This document shows positions 50,986-58,331 of a stretch of 64,000 bases of DNA, piece after piece (the stretch's first letter is position 1; each line of letters starts with the position of its first letter). A program made the translations under genes and the position numbers. Below the pieces are notes generated by a model that saw only the letters and a list, made by a program, of their open reading frames with translations, did not search any database and was not told the origin of the DNA. Origin of the DNA: Caenicola sp034331105 (GTDB lineage: Bacteria > Synergistota > Synergistia > Synergistales > Synergistaceae); contig JAXQGB010000011.1 of NCBI GenBank assembly GCA_034331105.1, positions 372,001 to 436,000 on the forward strand, given 5' to 3'.

Positions 50986-51766
50986 AAGCGATGCCCCCGC
51001 CATCGACGACTAAGCTGGAGCCCGTTACCCATGGAGCCATATCGCTGCAAAGGAAGAACACACACATAGCGACATCTTCAGGAGCGCCCAACCTTGCCAT
51101 CGGCCGCTGTGCGCAATCCTCCTTGTACTTCTCGTCATACACCCCGCCCAGCTGCTCGCACTCGCTCTTCAGCATCGGCGTATCTATATCCCCGGGACAT
51201 ACGCAGTTCACGTTTATATTGTCGGGACCGTGGTCGATCGCCATCGCCCTCGTCATATTCCAGACCCCGCCCTTCGCAGCGCAGTAGGAGACTGCGTGGT
51301 CTCCCCCTTTAAGGGCCCAGCCGGAGCCTATGTTGACTATCTTTCCTCCGCCGGCTTTTTTCATATAGGGGACGACATGCTTGCTCATCAGGAATACGCT
51401 CTTAAGAGTCACATTCAGGGCAAGATCCCAGTCCTCTTCGGATAAAGTCTCTACTGTGTGACGGCGGGCAACACCCGCGCAGTTCACAAGTATGTCTATC
51501 CTGCCGAATTTCTCAATAACGGCGTCAGCCAGAGTTTTGCAGTCGGATCCTTTTGTGACGTCGCATTTTATAAAAACGGCATTATTGCCGGCGGAGGCTA
51601 TTTCACTCTGGACACAATTCGCAAGATGTTCATTGATGTCAGCCATGACAACTGTGACACCGGCACAGGAAAAAAATCTCGATATCCCGGCGCCAATACC
51701 CGAAGCAGCCCCGGTTACAATTGCAATTTTTCCCTTCATACCACAGAGTTTGTTAAGGTCGATCAC
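50984..51766 (-). CDS. Short-chain dehydrogenase/reductase (SDR)
   Basis: A 260-residue SDR. TGAASGIGAGISRFF is the cofactor site, MADINEH (Asp) favours NAD(H), NCAGVARR the NAG strand, IGSGWALKGGDHAVSYCAAKGG the Ser/Tyr/Lys triad, and CPGDIDTPML the lid. Substrate unknown; similar proteins oxidise hydroxy acids or sugars. The second GTG (51766) is chosen, eight nt after AAAGGGAG; the first GTG (51775) overlaps that site. Divergent from the gntR gene, which probably controls it. The stop codon lies within repeat copy B. Confidence 0.8.
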   Translation of the reverse strand: MIDLNKLCGMKGKIAIVTGAASGIGAGISRFFSCAGVTVVMADINEHLANCVQSEIASAGNNAVFIKCDVTKGSDCKTLADAVIEKFGRIDILVNCAGVARRHTVETLSEEDWDLALNVTLKSVFLMSKHVVPYMKKAGGGKIVNIGSGWALKGGDHAVSYCAAKGGVWNMTRAMAIDHGPDNINVNCVCPGDIDTPMLKSECEQLGGVYDEKYKEDCAQRPMARLGAPEDVAMCVFFLCSDMAPWVTGSSLVVDGGGIA

Positions 51767-51801
51767 AATGATCACTCCCTTTGGATTTTGAAAGTTTTAA
51801 T

Positions 51802-51817
51802 ATATGGTATACAATGA
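51802..51817. promoter_or_regulatory. GTATAC-centred site between SDR and gntR
   Basis: ATATGGTATACAATGA with GTATAC at its centre, placed 36 nt upstream of the SDR start. It resembles the palindromes bound by FCD-type GntR regulators and is similar to the site at 46524-46533. Confidence 0.45.
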
Positions 51818-51872
51818 ATACATGTTTTAATACTTTATATATGATACTTATTTTTATGTCAAGCAATCCTCC

Positions 51873-51890
51873 TTGTACAATATAGTACAA
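51873..51890. promoter_or_regulatory. 18-nt palindrome upstream of gntR
   Basis: TTGTAC-AATATA-GTACAA, a perfect inverted repeat 46 nt before the gntR start. Likely operator for autoregulation. Confidence 0.5.
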
Positions 51891-51936
51891 CTGTATATAT
51901 TTGTTACGACAAGAAAAATTGGGTGGAGATGATCAG

Positions 51937-52584
51937 ATGGCGAGAAGCAGCACTCCGGGAAAGACATCAGCGGATCATGTATATGAAGGTATCCGCAGGG
52001 GCATTTTCGATAAGACGCTGAAAAGCGGTCAGAGGCTCCCGGAAATCTCCATAGCTAAGGAATACAACGTAAGCAGGACTCCCGTGCGGGAAGCTTTGCG
52101 GCGCCTGGAGAACGAGGGACTTGTGCAGATAGTCCCCGGATGGGGAGCATGCCTTGCCTCCCCTACCAAACAGGAGATCATAGACACCTACGATGTCAGG
52201 GGCAACCTTGAGGTAATGGCAATCAGAAAGGCCGCACGCCTCATCACCCCCCTTCAGCTCTGTATGCTCCAGGAACAGATCGACAGTGAAAGAAAGGCAT
52301 TTGAAGAAAAAAACCTCGAGCTCTATATGAACGTCAACGACGCATTCCACCAGATAATCGCCGATTCTTCCGGCAACAGTACCCTGGCCGGATATATAAA
52401 GAACATCCTCTCAAGGACCTACGTCCAGACCATATTCTTCGAGTCCTTCTTCAACTTCGCAGACAATCCCAGCCTTGAAGAGCATATCAAGCTTATGGAA
52501 GCCCTAAAGGAACACGATGAAGCAAAGTGCGTTAAATTAATGGAGGAACACATACACCTTGCAATGGAGGCACTGCAGCAATAA
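51937..52584 (+). CDS. GntR family transcriptional regulator (FadR/FCD type)
   Basis: A 215-residue regulator. The N-terminal winged helix (about 8-72) has SADHVYEGIRRGIFDKTLKSG and LPEISIAKEYNVSRTPVREALRRLENEGLVQ, a classical GntR motif. The C-terminal FCD helical domain (about 85-210) has the metal/ligand pattern with NDAFHQIIADSSGN and HIHLAMEAL, where Asp/His residues can hold a metal and a carboxylate ligand. ATG 51937 is eight nt after GGTGGAG; upstream in-frame codons lack a site. Divergent from an SDR gene. Confidence 0.88.
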   Translation: MARSSTPGKTSADHVYEGIRRGIFDKTLKSGQRLPEISIAKEYNVSRTPVREALRRLENEGLVQIVPGWGACLASPTKQEIIDTYDVRGNLEVMAIRKAARLITPLQLCMLQEQIDSERKAFEEKNLELYMNVNDAFHQIIADSSGNSTLAGYIKNILSRTYVQTIFFESFFNFADNPSLEEHIKLMEALKEHDEAKCVKLMEEHIHLAMEALQQ

Positions 52585-52585
52585 G

Positions 52586-52664
52586 CTGCGGCGTGGACAC
52601 GCCGCGCTGAACAATGGTGAAACTGCGACAAATGCGGTCGCGTGAAGCAATGGTGAAGCAGTTG
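52586..52664 (+). repeat. GTGAAACTGC-hairpin repeat, two tandem units
   Basis: CTGC is followed by GCGGCGTG-GA-CACGCCGC (52588-52605). Then comes CTGAACAATGGTGAAACTGC, a second small hairpin GCGAC/GTCGC and GCGTGAAGCAATGGTGAAGCAG. The two units are about 37 nt apart. It starts two nt after the gntR stop. Confidence 0.65.
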
Positions 52665-52965
52665 TTAGTTCAAAAAACAGTTATAGACTTATATTTGGAA
52701 CCACTGAGGTTATTTTTAAGAGTTTCCTGATGGAGGTACTCAGGGGCAACAGAGAAGGTCAACTTAGGGGTCTGGATCTCGGCTTGAAAGCTTACCGGGG
52801 AGGACTTGAGCCAAAGCATGAACAATATACTTTCCAAGTAATCTTAAAAACACTCTAAGAAGAGTATTTTTTATTAAAGAAGGGAGCGGGAATAACCCGC
52901 TCCCTAATAGTATTATCTTTTCATCGATAATAAATGTTTGGCAATGGTTTTGTGTTCTCACAACA

Positions 52966-53022
52966 GCTTCTCAATTGTTTAACCATTGTTTCACGCGGCT
53001 TTTTTTACGCCGCAGTTTCACC
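52966..53022 (-). repeat. GTGAAACTGC-hairpin repeat, copy 2
   Basis: On the - strand GGTGAAACTGC, then GCGGC/GCCGC arms around GTAAAAAAA, then GCGTGAAACAATGG. It lies 12 nt beyond the argG stop. Confidence 0.65.
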
Positions 53023-53033
53023 GAAGTATTTTG

Positions 53034-54296
53034 TTAAAAAGCGTCCTTACCCTTGGCGTTAATAAAGGCATCGATCGGATTTACGTTCTTCTCCGAATGG
53101 GTCTGCCTCCATGTCTTTATCGGCATGCCCCAGATCTTGATGAATCCTACAGAGGCTGACTGGTCAAAAATATCGCCTGCGGAATACGTGGCAAGGGCCT
53201 TGTTGTAGACAGAGCTCTCGGACTTCATGCCGTTTACTGTTCCGTTGCCCTTGTAGAACTTCATCCTTACTGTGCCGTTGACAGCCTTCTGCGTGCTTTC
53301 CATGAAGGCCTGTACAGCTTCCATAAGGGGGGAGAACCAGTAGCCCTCGTAAGCCATTTCGGCGAACCTTACCTCAAGCTCCTTTTTGGTCTTGAGGGTG
53401 TCCTTTGAAAGGGTTATGGTCTCGAGTTTTTTGTGGGCTTCCATCAGAGCGAGGGCTCCGGGGCACTCGTATACTTCACGGCTCTTGAATCCTACGAGTC
53501 TGTCTTCGACCATGTCGATCCTTCCGTAGCCTGCCTTGCCCGCAGTCTTGTTCATGATGTCGATCAGTTCGATGCTGCCCATCTTCTGGCCATTTATTGC
53601 CACAGGTATGCCTGCTTCGAAGGTGATCTCCACTGTAACTTCTTCGTCAGGAGCTTCTTTGGGATCCGCTGTGAGTGCATATGCATCCTTGGGAGGCTCG
53701 TTCCACGGATCTTCGAGGATACCGCACTCGATCGAACGGCCCCAGAGGTTGTCATCGAGGCTGTAGGGGCTCTGGCGGGTCGTCGGTACCGGAACGTTGT
53801 GGGCCTCGGCATAGTCCATCTCTTCTTCTCGGGTGAAACCCCAGTCACGAACGGGGGCTAGAACTTCGATATCCGGATTCAGCGCGTTGCAGCATACTTC
53901 GATACGCACCTGGTCCTGGCCTTTGCCGGTGCAGCCGTGTGCTACCGCTATAGCTCCCTCTTTCTCTGCGCACCAGATCAGTGCCTGGGCGATCATTGGA
54001 CGTGAGAGGGCTGAATTGAGGGGATATACTCCCTGATATACTGCGTTCGATTTGAGCGAGGGCCACACGAATGTGTCAATGAAGGCCTCACGAAGGTCGA
54101 CTACATAAGCCTTTACAGCACCGGCCGCATATGCCTTTGCCTTGATCTCTTCAAGATTGTCCGCCTGCTGACCAACGTTCATTGTCAGAGTTACAACGTC
54201 ATAACCCTGATCGTGGAGCCATGGGATCGCAACTGAAGTATCAAGTCCACCGCTGTACGCCAATATTACCTTACCTTTTTTTTCTGCTGTCATCAT
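53034..54296 (-). CDS. argG: Argininosuccinate synthase
   Basis: A 420-residue enzyme that joins citrulline and aspartate with ATP to argininosuccinate. The N-terminal PP-type ATP site is AYSGGLDTSVAIPWL. VAHGCTGKGQDQVRIE and the later PYSLDDNLWGRSIE are family signatures; the C-terminal helix is QTHSEKNVNPIDAFI. AAGGAGG lies before the ATG. It is expressed from a strong promoter through a T-box leader, so it responds to tRNA charging. No other arg genes are near; the downstream gene argH is absent. Confidence 0.95.
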   Translation of the reverse strand: MMTAEKKGKVILAYSGGLDTSVAIPWLHDQGYDVVTLTMNVGQQADNLEEIKAKAYAAGAVKAYVVDLREAFIDTFVWPSLKSNAVYQGVYPLNSALSRPMIAQALIWCAEKEGAIAVAHGCTGKGQDQVRIEVCCNALNPDIEVLAPVRDWGFTREEEMDYAEAHNVPVPTTRQSPYSLDDNLWGRSIECGILEDPWNEPPKDAYALTADPKEAPDEEVTVEITFEAGIPVAINGQKMGSIELIDIMNKTAGKAGYGRIDMVEDRLVGFKSREVYECPGALALMEAHKKLETITLSKDTLKTKKELEVRFAEMAYEGYWFSPLMEAVQAFMESTQKAVNGTVRMKFYKGNGTVNGMKSESSVYNKALATYSAGDIFDQSASVGFIKIWGMPIKTWRQTHSEKNVNPIDAFINAKGKDAF

Positions 54297-54361
54297 TTCA
54301 ATTTCCTCCTTAAATTTTTTAAAAAAATCTATTTTTTGAGCACCTGTCCGCTCAAATAGAC

Positions 54362-54403
54362 AAAAAAACTCGTCCCTCTTCCGGTTAAGGAAGAGGGACG
54401 AGT
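54362..54403 (-). terminator. T-box controlled terminator of argG
   Basis: On the - strand ACTCGTCCCTCTTCC pairs perfectly (15 bp) with GGAAGAGGGACGAGT around a six-base loop, followed by TTTTTTTG. It lies between the T-box sequence and argG. Confidence 0.9.
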
Positions 54404-54721
54404 ATACTTTACCCGCGGTGCCACCCTCGTTGACGCTTTGCGCCCACTTGGTTCGTTTGTTTTCGGAAAACTGCCGGACCCCTACTTGATCGTGATGATC
54501 TTTCTTCGGGTTCTGCTCAGGGGTGCGGGAACTTCGATACTACCTGCGAAAAGTGCTTTCAGCCGATGGCACTTTATCTCTGTCGCCGAGCGATCGAATC
54601 CATGGCCCCGTCATCGCATTTGTTATGCGCAACAAGGGTGATTCGTCGGGTACGTCGTGCTCGTTCGACAGCGGTATAATGCAAAGCTCCAGCCTCCTTT
54701 AGATAGTATTCACGAAAAACT
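54362..54721 (-). promoter_or_regulatory. T-box riboswitch leader of argG
   Basis: AGGGTGGCACCGCGG on the - strand (54413-54427) is the classical T-box sequence. The UGGC part would pair with an uncharged tRNA ending in GCCA, so the discriminator base is G, which suits tRNA-Arg, -Asp or -Asn. Upstream about 290 nt can form a Stem I with base CTGTCG/CGACAG and CGAGC/GCTCG helices. Uncharged tRNA should stabilise the antiterminator and allow argG expression. The specifier codon was not assigned with confidence. Confidence 0.85.
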
Positions 54722-54728
54722 GTGTGGT

Positions 54729-54756
54729 ATTCTATCACCTATTGTCTAAATGTCAA
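54729..54756 (-). promoter_or_regulatory. argG promoter
   Basis: TTGACA (54751-54756) and TAGAAT (54729-54734) on the - strand, 16-nt spacer, directly upstream of the T-box leader. Confidence 0.85.
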
Positions 54757-54788
54757 CTAAAAACTATAGTTTACTTTTAAAATATGAT

Positions 54789-55589
54789 CTAATTTTTGTT
54801 GATTTTAGTCTCTATATAAGCTTCCAGACCGGCTTCTTTGCATTCCCTCTGGGTCTCAAAGCTTGTCATCTCCATGTGAACAGGAGTCACTGAAACATAA
54901 TTGTTAGCAACTGCCCAGACATCAGTCCCGTCTGACATGTCGTCCTCTATGTTACCGCCTATCCAGTAGGCTTCTCCGCCGGAGGGGGTCTTTACTGTCC
55001 TTATCTTGTCTACGTAGCGGCGTACACCCTTCCTTGTAACGAGCACGCCTTTTATATCTGATATAGGGATATTGGGTACGTTCACGTTATAAAGCACACC
55101 ATTTGGAATAGGAGAATCCTTGGTCCAGTCAAGCAGTGCCATTAGTATATCTGCTGCGGTTTCGTTATGGAGTTCCTTGTCCTTCGAACTCATGACAAGG
55201 GATACCGCTATCGAAGGGTATCCGAAGATCACGCCCTCCATTGCTGCGCATACTGTTCCCGAATAGGTCAGGTCATCGCCGAGGTTCGGTCCCTGGTTTA
55301 TCCCGGACAGCACCATATCAGGTTCAAATCCCATCGCATCTATTGCCATTATGACGCAGTCTGTCGGAGTCCCGTCACAGGCTTTTGCCTCAAAGTCCGC
55401 AGAGAGAAAGAGCCTGTTAACGTTCCTTATGTGCACAGGCCTGTCCATCGTCATTGCATGGCCACAGCCGCTTCTCTCTCTGTCCGGAGCAACAAGGAGG
55501 ACTTTGTGTCCTGCCTCGGTAAGTCTTTTTGCAAGCGTCTGTATTCCAATCGAGTAAACTCCGTCATCGTTTGTCAGAAGTATATTCAT
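54789..55589 (-). CDS. surE: 5'/3'-nucleotidase SurE
   Basis: A 266-residue metal-dependent nucleotidase. The N-terminal ILLTNDDGVYSIGI holds the catalytic Asp pair; SGCGHAMTMDRPV, a GTPTDCV motif and SGINQGPNLGDDLTYSGTVCAAMEG complete the site. It removes phosphate from nucleoside monophosphates. ATG 55589 is chosen, with AGGTGG upstream; a GTG (55598) is in frame. It follows the M50 protease gene by nine nt. Confidence 0.93.
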   Translation of the reverse strand: MNILLTNDDGVYSIGIQTLAKRLTEAGHKVLLVAPDRERSGCGHAMTMDRPVHIRNVNRLFLSADFEAKACDGTPTDCVIMAIDAMGFEPDMVLSGINQGPNLGDDLTYSGTVCAAMEGVIFGYPSIAVSLVMSSKDKELHNETAADILMALLDWTKDSPIPNGVLYNVNVPNIPISDIKGVLVTRKGVRRYVDKIRTVKTPSGGEAYWIGGNIEDDMSDGTDVWAVANNYVSVTPVHMEMTSFETQRECKEAGLEAYIETKINKN

Positions 55590-55598
55590 ATTTACCAC

Positions 55599-56216
55599 CT
55601 AGAGTATTATATTCAGGATCAGGCTCATTATAGGGCTCATCAGCAGAGGGATCACTCCCAGTATCATAAGCGCGACAATGACGAACATCCCGTACCTTTC
55701 CAACGTGTAATATACGTGCAGATATTTATAGGGAAGCATGACATAAAGGACCCGCGACCCGTCAAGCGGAGGGATGGGCAAAAGGTTGAATGCAGCAAGC
55801 CCCACGTTCATGTAGATCATTATCAGTATGAACTGCTGCGCCGCATATGTCTGGAAGAGTGCGGGAAAGATCTTCACCAACTGTGCGCAGACAAAGGCAG
55901 TAAGTATGTTTCCGGCGGCCCCGGCCAGACTGACTAACGCCATATCCCTTCTTGGATTCTTAAAATATCCTGGGTTTATTGGAACGGGCTTAGCCCATCC
56001 GAACCTGAACAGAAGAAGGCAGAGCGCTCCAATAGGATCCAGGTGGTGCAGGGGATTCAGGCTGAGCCTTCCATCCATCTTCGCAGTGGGGTCCCCAAGT
56101 TTCATAGCAGCATAGCCGTGACAAAATTCATGAAAAGTTATAGCCCAAAGCACTGCAGGCAGGCTGAGAAGAAGTTCAGCCAGACGTGCTGTAATATTAC
56201 CGCCTCCAAAAAACAC
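55599..56216 (-). CDS. Site-2 protease family (M50) membrane metalloprotease
   Basis: A 205-residue membrane protein with about five segments. HEFCHGYAAMKLGDPTAK carries the HExxH zinc site in a membrane helix, and NLLPIPPLDGSRVL supplies the third ligand (Asp). This is a rhomboid-like short S2P with no PDZ domain. Target unknown. The start at 56216 is a GTG with a weak site; GGAGG lies a few codons downstream, so the true start could be slightly later. Possibly co-transcribed with surE. Confidence 0.85.
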   Translation of the reverse strand: MFFGGGNITARLAELLLSLPAVLWAITFHEFCHGYAAMKLGDPTAKMDGRLSLNPLHHLDPIGALCLLLFRFGWAKPVPINPGYFKNPRRDMALVSLAGAAGNILTAFVCAQLVKIFPALFQTYAAQQFILIMIYMNVGLAAFNLLPIPPLDGSRVLYVMLPYKYLHVYYTLERYGMFVIVALMILGVIPLLMSPIMSLILNIIL

Positions 56217-56306
56217 TGCCGATCACATCCCTATCGATCCAAAATCTAACAGAAAGTATTTTATCATGACTGACAAACAGCACTGTCTCATAAATTACGC
56301 ATATCT

Positions 56307-57014
56307 TTAGGTTTCCCAGACCCAGTATACTCCGACAGTTCCCTCTTTGACCGAGACTTCCGCTTGTTTTCCATCTGCAAGCCTGTTGCTGACACTGTAT
56401 GGTTTTCCATACTTAAGGCAGACATCCTCAAGGGGCCACCTGACCCCTTTTATTGAGACCCCCCTGCTATCGCCGGTGAAGGATATCAATGATATTGCCC
56501 CCGGTGATCTCTTGAAATCTATTTTCAGTTTTTCAGGCCCATGCAGAAAGATCATTCCCTCTGTCTCGTCGGCGATCCCAAGCGGCTTGATGTTGCCGGC
56601 GCAATTTAAGAAAGAGACGACAGTAGACCAAAGATGGTCAAACCTGCCTGCCAACCCTCCTGTAATAAAGAGAGCTTTCTTACTCCCTTCATCTTTTTGG
56701 GAGAGAAGATCAAGTGCGATCTGGAAGTCGGTGAGGTCCTTGTCCCTGTCAAATTTTCTGATATCGACTCCGTTGTCGACAGCCCACTTCCATGCCTCCG
56801 GGGATGCGCTGTCTCCGTCTCCAACAAGTTTATCCGGCAGTATACCGGCTTCAAAGCAGGGATCTACGCCGCTGTCCACCGCCCACAAGCGGATATGCAG
56901 ATCAAGGGATCTAATCCAGTCGGCAGAGGGTTTCCTGCCGCCAAGCACCATCATAGTTATATCAAGATCACACTCTGTCTCTATTGTCAGATCAGGCAGA
57001 ACTATCGTTTTCAA
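56307..57014 (-). CDS. Thiamine diphosphokinase
   Basis: A 235-residue enzyme that makes thiamine diphosphate from thiamine and ATP. VLGGRKPS, LWAVDSGVD, LVGDGDSAS and FDRDKDLTDFQIAL are typical conserved blocks with the catalytic Asp residues; the C-terminal beta domain has KPYSVSNRLADGKQAEV. The start is a TTG at 57014, nine nt after GGGAG; the TTG at 57023 is too near. It is divergent from the thiW transporter gene, which supports a thiamine salvage unit. Confidence 0.88.
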   Translation of the reverse strand: MKTIVLPDLTIETECDLDITMMVLGGRKPSADWIRSLDLHIRLWAVDSGVDPCFEAGILPDKLVGDGDSASPEAWKWAVDNGVDIRKFDRDKDLTDFQIALDLLSQKDEGSKKALFITGGLAGRFDHLWSTVVSFLNCAGNIKPLGIADETEGMIFLHGPEKLKIDFKRSPGAISLISFTGDSRGVSIKGVRWPLEDVCLKYGKPYSVSNRLADGKQAEVSVKEGTVGVYWVWET

Positions 57015-57112
57015 TAAAAACAACTCCCAAAAGAATAATGACTATCCGGTAATTATACATTAACAAGGAAAAGCACTGCCAAAAAATGATCTCATTATCG
57101 GTGATTCTTTGA

Positions 57113-57205
57113 TAGAATATTGTGGGCGGCCGGAGCCCTGTATTTATTGGCTTCACAGGGAAAGAGCGGCAAGAGGATAATAGCATCCTGATATAAGCCC
57201 AAGAG
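57113..57205 (+). promoter_or_regulatory. Possible structured leader of thiW
   Basis: TAGAAT (57113-57118) is a possible -10. After it, TGGGC (57123-57127) could pair with GCCCA (57197-57201), enclosing CCCTGT/ACAGGG and AGGAT/ATCCT hairpins, a three-way junction. The conserved CTGAGA of the TPP riboswitch is not present. Weak evidence. Confidence 0.3.
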
Positions 57206-57214
57206 GTGTTTGAA

Positions 57215-57745
57215 ATGAACAAAAACGAAGATCTAAAAAAGATTATATTCAAAAAAGCACTTGCTGCCGGGATCCTCGCAGGTGCAGGGGTGGCCCTCTC
57301 ATTTGTCTCCATTCCTGTGGGACCCACCAGATGCTTTCCTTTCCAGCATTCAATAAACGTTATCGCAGGTGTTTTACTTGGTCCATTCTGGGCTGTGGGA
57401 GCAGCGTTCACTACAAGCCTGATAAGAAACCTGATCGGCACAGGCAGCCTTTTCGCTTTTCCGGGAAGCATGTTCGGAGCATTTCTTGTGGGTCTGGCGG
57501 CAAGGTGCCTGCATCGCAGGCATAAGCTTTTTTCAGCTTTGGCGGAACCTGTCGGGACAGGCATCTTAGGTGCATGGGTCAGCGCAGCCATAGTGGCGCC
57601 TCTGACAGGAGCATCTGTGAGTTTTGCTTTTTTCTCTTTCTCTTTCCTCATAAGCAGCCTGCCGGGTGCAGCAATAGGTGCAGCTGTGCTTTATTCCCTT
57701 GAAAAGAGATCTGTGATCAGCCGGTTTGAGGATATTATGATCTAG
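57215..57745 (+). CDS. thiW: ThiW, substrate-binding component of an ECF-type thiazole/thiamine precursor transporter
   Basis: A 176-residue membrane protein with about five segments, matching ThiW: FVSIPVGPTRCFPFQHSINV is the most conserved block, then GVLLGPFWAVGAAFTTSLIRN and FPGSMFGAFLVGL. ThiW is an S component for uptake of the thiazole moiety, to be used with an ECF module elsewhere in the genome. ATG 57215 is six nt after AAGAGGTG; GTG 57206 is in frame. Its 3' end overlaps the convergent coaE gene by 11 nt. Confidence 0.85.
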   Translation: MNKNEDLKKIIFKKALAAGILAGAGVALSFVSIPVGPTRCFPFQHSINVIAGVLLGPFWAVGAAFTTSLIRNLIGTGSLFAFPGSMFGAFLVGLAARCLHRRHKLFSALAEPVGTGILGAWVSAAIVAPLTGASVSFAFFSFSFLISSLPGAAIGAAVLYSLEKRSVISRFEDIMI

Positions 57746-58331
57746 AAGATCTTTCCTTATCCAGAAAGATCTTCCCGAGCTCCCTGGCCTTGGCTTCCCA
57801 TTCCTCTTTCGAGCCGGAGTTCTCCATGACCCAGTCTGACTTCCTGATCTTTTCATCCCTCGGCATTAGCCTGCTCTCGCGCCTTTTTATCTCAGAGGCA
57901 TCCCATCCCCTTGATGCGTTGCGTTCAGCGCGCATTTCCGGGGTCGCCGAAACGAATACCACAATATCCATCCATTCGGGCCGCCCGCATTCAAAAAGCA
58001 ACGGGATCTCGACAACGACCCAGCCTTTGGCATCTTTTACGAACTTATCTATAGCCGCGATAGTCGCAGGGTGAAGAAGATCTGATACAAACTCATACTC
58101 TTGCTCTTCAGAAAATATCTTCGCAGCAATTTTTGCAAAAACGGACTTCTGATCGCCCTCAAAAAAATCGCTGCCCCATCGTTCAGAGGCTTTCTTCTGA
58201 ACATCGGGAAGTTTCCACATATCACGGGCGACCCGGTCCGCATCGATTACTGTTGCGCCCATCTCTTCCCACACCCTAGACAGGGTGCTTTTACCAGCGC
58301 CAACGTCTCCTGTCAGTCCTACTGTCAGCAA
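57735..58331 (-). CDS. coaE: Dephospho-CoA kinase
   Basis: A 198-residue kinase making CoA from dephospho-CoA. The P-loop is GLTGDVGAGKST at the N-terminus, followed by VIDADRVARDMW, the lid region with EIPLLFECG and HRDWASE-type motif (NASRGWDASEIKRRESRLMP). Start at TTG 58331, eight nt after GGAGG, inside the helicase gene end (41-nt overlap). No other good start exists without losing the P-loop strand. Confidence 0.9.
   Translation of the reverse strand: MLTVGLTGDVGAGKSTLSRVWEEMGATVIDADRVARDMWKLPDVQKKASERWGSDFFEGDQKSVFAKIAAKIFSEEQEYEFVSDLLHPATIAAIDKFVKDAKGWVVVEIPLLFECGRPEWMDIVVFVSATPEMRAERNASRGWDASEIKRRESRLMPRDEKIRKSDWVMENSGSKEEWEAKARELGKIFLDKERSSRS

Larger units (their letters stand above)
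52585..53033. other. Intergenic region between gntR and argG
   Basis: About 450 nt without a supported gene. It holds a GGCGTG/CACGCC hairpin and the first copy of the GTGAAACTGC repeat near gntR, a weak ACTCT-AAGA-AGAGT hairpin with an A/T run (52852-52875), a GGGAGCGGG/CCCGCTCCC hairpin (52882-52904) and a second repeat copy beside argG. A 42-codon frame at 52731 has no ribosome site. Confidence 0.6.

Noticed and set aside
52731..52859. 42-codon frame between gntR and argG
   Set aside because: No ribosome site, no recognisable motif and it lies among repeats and hairpins.
57064..57205. TPP riboswitch between thiamine diphosphokinase and thiW
   Set aside because: No CTGAGA and no conserved CCTGATCTGGATAATGCCAGCG-like pair of blocks on either strand.
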